From positions 257,563-321,562 of the forward strand of contig CAWISP010000001.1 of NCBI GenBank assembly GCA_963838775.1: a stretch of DNA of 64,000 nt, read 5' to 3'. The position numbers were made by a program, and so were the translations under genes. Origin of the DNA: Chersky-840 sp963838775. GTDB taxonomy: Bacteria; Actinomycetota; Acidimicrobiia; Acidimicrobiales; UBA8190. Below the pieces are notes generated by a model. It was not told the DNA's origin. It was given only the letters and a program-made list of their open reading frames with translations, and did no database searches. Position 1 is the first letter of the stretch, and each line of letters opens with the position of its first letter. This document shows positions 61,430 to 64,000 of the stretch, in pieces.

Positions 61430-61636
61430 TGCTCCATCCTCTCAAGGGAAGGAGCCTCCAGGATTCCCGGGCCGATTCACCTCGGAGGGAACCATCAAAG
61501 CCCCCACCCTGGTGCATCGGATCCAGCGACACAAAGGAAGCCAACGAAATGGAGGAGGAGTCAAAAGCCGAGAAGCCCGACGTAGGGGCACACATCGAGG
61601 TCCCGGATGCGACCGTCGCCCTATCGCGCAGTGTCG

Positions 61637-63286
61637 CTAGCAAGACGCTGGGTCGTCTAACACCAGCTCGGGCGCCTGCGACGGCATAGTCCCGACCGCG
61701 GCTGACGGCTCGGGTACCGCTTTGGAGCGGCTCGGCAGCACGGCCAGGACCACCATCGCTCCGGCGGCGACGGCCACCGCACCGACAGTCATTGCCAGAT
61801 CCATGCCCTCTATGAACGACCGGCGAGCGACCTCGGCGAGGACAGTGCCGCCGGCCCCACCGACATGCTGCGCCACCTCCAAGGCGCCGCCCAGCGAGCC
61901 GTTGATGACGTTGAGGACCGAGGTGGGCACGTGCTGGTGGGCGAGGGCGAGGTGCATGCGACCCTGGTAGCGCGACGCCAGAAGGCTCCCGAGGACCCCG
62001 ACTCCGAGGGCACCTCCGAGCTGCAAGGCGGTGCTGTTGGTGGCGGCGCCGGTCCCGGCCTGAGTACGAGGCAAGGAACCCATGACCGACTCCGTGGAGG
62101 GGGCGAACGCAAGTCCAGTGCCGATCCCCAACATGAGAAAGGCAGGTAACGCCGAGTCGTAGGTGCCGGCAACCGTGGTGCGCGACAGCAACCAAAGACC
62201 CACCGCGATCGTCGCCATGCCGGTGGCGACGACGGGCTTCGTGCCGAGCCACCGGACAAGCACGCTCGAAGTCGGCGCGACGACGAGGAGGATGAGGGCG
62301 ATGGGACCGATGCGCAAGCCCGCTTGGAGAGCGCTGTATCCCAGGGAGAACTGGAGGTACTGGGTCAACAGGAAAAGCACCCCTGCAAGCGCGAAGAGCA
62401 CGAGCGCCATCGAGCCCATCGCCGCGCTAAAACGGCGGGAACCGAAGAACGAGATCTCGAGCAAGGGATGGTCCGAGCGACGCTCCCACACCACGAAGGC
62501 GCCGAGGACCAGAGCGGCACCACCGAGCGCGCCCAGCACGAGTGGTGACTCCCAGGTTCGGTTGGGCGCCTCGATGATCCCCCAGAGAAGCAACCCCATC
62601 CCCACCATCGACAACAGGGCGCCCAAGGGATCAGGGCGCTTGCTCGAGGGGTTCTTCGAATCGGGAACGAGCCAGATCGACGCCACCAGCCCAACCGAGA
62701 TGATGGGCACGTTGACGAGAAACACCGATCCCCACCAGAAGTGCGCCAACAGCCAGCCTCCGGCAATCGGACCGATTGCAACCCCGAGACCAGTCGCACC
62801 CGACCAGATCCCGATGGCTCGAGCCCGATCCTGCTCTTCGACGAAAACGTTGGTCAGGATCGACAAGGTCGAGGGCATGATGGCGGCAGCGCCCACCCCC
62901 ATGAGGCCACGTGCGGCGATGAGCAGATGCGGGGTCCCCGAGAACGCCGACGCCGCCGAGCCCAGCGCGAACACGAGCAGGCCGAAGACGAATACTCGCT
63001 TGCGACCGATCCGGTCACCGAGGCTTCCCAAGACGAGCAGAAGCCCGGCGAAGACGATGGCGTAGACGTCCACGATCCATTGCAAGTCGCTTGACGATGC
63101 GTGCAGGTCGCGCACGATGGTCGGCATTGCGACGTTCAGGATGGTGCTGTCGAGGTTCACGACGAGCAGACTTACGCACAGCACACTCAGGATCGCCCAG
63201 CGTCGGCGTCCTGCCGTGGCGCCTTCGGATGCGAGGACTTGCGCTCCTCGAACGAACGGCCTGGCGCTTTGCGACATCGTCGACAT
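61637..63286 (-). CDS. EmrB/QacA-type drug efflux transporter (MFS DHA2)
   Basis: 549 residues from ATG 63286 (aaaggcgg upstream). Fourteen predicted helices. Motif D1 LVVNLDSTILNVAMPTIVRDL (Asp in helix 1), motif A GSLGDRIGRKRVFVFG and motif C GPIAGGWLL are all readable, with WIVDVYAIVFAGLLLVLG. Proton-driven export of hydrophobic or cationic compounds, substrate unknown. The open frame extends upstream to 63511, but that part does not look like protein. Its 3' end borders the IS3 remnant. Confidence 0.9.
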   Translation of the reverse strand: MSTMSQSARPFVRGAQVLASEGATAGRRRWAILSVLCVSLLVVNLDSTILNVAMPTIVRDLHASSSDLQWIVDVYAIVFAGLLLVLGSLGDRIGRKRVFVFGLLVFALGSAASAFSGTPHLLIAARGLMGVGAAAIMPSTLSILTNVFVEEQDRARAIGIWSGATGLGVAIGPIAGGWLLAHFWWGSVFLVNVPIISVGLVASIWLVPDSKNPSSKRPDPLGALLSMVGMGLLLWGIIEAPNRTWESPLVLGALGGAALVLGAFVVWERRSDHPLLEISFFGSRRFSAAMGSMALVLFALAGVLFLLTQYLQFSLGYSALQAGLRIGPIALILLVVAPTSSVLVRWLGTKPVVATGMATIAVGLWLLSRTTVAGTYDSALPAFLMLGIGTGLAFAPSTESVMGSLPRTQAGTGAATNSTALQLGGALGVGVLGSLLASRYQGRMHLALAHQHVPTSVLNVINGSLGGALEVAQHVGGAGGTVLAEVARRSFIEGMDLAMTVGAVAVAAGAMVVLAVLPSRSKAVPEPSAAVGTMPSQAPELVLDDPASC

Positions 63287-63641
63287 CAGGTTGCCGCCTT
63301 TCCCACCCCTGGCCCAGGGCGTGCCAAGTCGGAGAATCCCCGTCGGCTCCATCCTGGTGACCGGGGCCCGTTCCGACCAGGGCCTTTCGGCCGGAAATGG
63401 CACGCACCGATGCCCACCTGTGGGTCCTGCCAGTCCCGTGGTCCGCATCACATCGGGGATCTTCGGGACGAACTCCTCTTCTTTCAGGGCCCGATGCGGC
63501 GCGATAACCACAGATTAGGAGGAGTGCAAAGACCATGATTGTGCGTGTCGGGAACCCGATGGGGAAAGGGACAGACGGCAATCTCAGGGGATTCTCGCCC
63601 CACCGGAGCCGGTCTTCATCACGCTGCCGAAGTCCCCTCCG
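63287..63641. other. Divergent promoter region
   Basis: About 350 bp between the efflux gene and a plus-strand exported protein. No regulator gene is present beside the pump and no clear palindrome was seen. Nothing else recognised. Confidence 0.4.
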
Positions 63642-64000
63642 GTGGGGGGTTCCCATGTAGGCGAGGTCGGTGCAAACCGGGGCGATGTGGCGAGCGGTGT
63701 TCGAGGCAAGGCCACCAACCGGCGGCGGCACCACCGGTGGCCGTGGATCGTGGGGGCACTCGTTGTCCTCGTCGCCGTGGGCATGGGGGTGATCTGGCTC
63801 ACCTCGAGCCAGGCGAGGCCGGTCACCCTGCGACAGGCCGAGACCCAGTTGGGCGCCGGCGGCACCGGTGCGCCCGGCGCAACCCGCCCCGCCCCGGGCG
63901 TCTACCAGTACACCGGCTCGGGCACCGAGAAGCTGTCGTTGCCGCCCCTGTCTCAGGCCGAAGGCCCCTCTATGCCCGGTTGGTGACCTTGAGCGGGCCG
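63642..64000 (+). CDS. Membrane-anchored exported protein, frameshifted near the window end and 3' partial
   Basis: Cytoplasmic basic N-terminus (KATNRRRHHRWPW), one helix (IVGALVVLVAVGMGVIWLTSS) and an exported domain with PAPGVYQYTGSGTEKLSLPPLSQAEGPSMP. The frame then stops (GW, TGA). Adding one base near 63977 gives MPALVTLSGP, which runs open to the window end, so the stop is probably due to a one-base loss and the gene continues outside. Start uncertain (GTG 63642 or GTG 63687). Function unknown. Confidence 0.55.

Larger units (their letters stand above)
59512..61479 (-). mobile_element. IS3-family element remnant, interrupted by IS30 and internally deleted
   Basis: Ends are recognisable as inverted repeats starting TGAATCGGCCCGGG on both sides (59512 inward on the plus strand; 61479 inward on the minus strand), continuing TTCCTAGAGACTC versus ATCCTGGAGGCTC. 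Inside lie the 3' end of OrfB, then an IS30 element, then the 5' end of OrfA. About 600-700 bp of IS3 (end of OrfA and most of OrfB) is missing at the junction, so this was not a simple insertion. Confidence 0.8.

Overview
This window is GC-rich DNA from a member of the Actinomycetota. The gene families (DUF5134, LytR-C-type LCP protein, NiCoT, KorABCD, many GTG starts) fit an Acidimicrobiia-like actinobacterium, but the class is an inference. No rRNA, complete tRNA or CRISPR array was seen.

1-25 kb is mostly metal homeostasis plus housekeeping. A copper block opens the window: the end of a CopZ-like HMA protein, CopA with an unusual exported C-terminal domain, a lipoprotein and two membrane proteins. 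A YfhO-type membrane protein, a beta-carbonic anhydrase, a Ni/Co permease divergent from a Fur-family regulator, an amidase, a frameshifted MFS gene and glucuronate isomerase follow. Next comes a zinc-type ABC importer operon divergent from a Zur-like regulator with a clear 15-bp palindromic operator. An LCP protein, a DUF1003 protein and the Mn exporter mntP complete the block.

Immediately upstream of mntP (22.5-25.3 kb) sits a group II intron with a maturase. It appears to contain a second, ORF-less group II intron inside its domain I, a twintron. This is the most unusual structure in the window.

25.7-31.4 kb is a catabolic-looking locus: a four-subunit 2-oxoacid:ferredoxin oxidoreductase, an acyl-CoA-ligase-like enzyme lacking the usual C-terminal lysine, a TetR regulator and a cupin. 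Two promoters in it share the same -10 box and the same AGAAC-N3-GTTCT type operator at identical spacing.

31.5-52.5 kb is a cell-surface glycan region: GT-C-type and DUF2079 membrane proteins, an OafA-type acyltransferase with an SGNH domain, a polyprenyl-phosphate sugar transferase, two methyltransferases, a split transketolase and an NAD-dependent epimerase. Two paralogous large membrane proteins bracket the sugar block. IS5 and IS630 elements have landed here, and both have readable ends and target duplications.

52.6-64 kb is a decayed accessory region: an IS481 fragment, a 42-bp fragment of a tRNA-Ala gene (probable attachment-site scar), a repeat-stalk lipoprotein, a frameshifted IS110, an ISL3 fragment behind a hairpin, an IS30 element inside a deleted IS3, two exported proteins and an EmrB-type efflux pump. 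Several otherwise intact genes carry single-base frameshifts (12.4 and 12.7 kb, 55.95 kb, 63.98 kb), so assembly indels must be considered alongside real gene decay.
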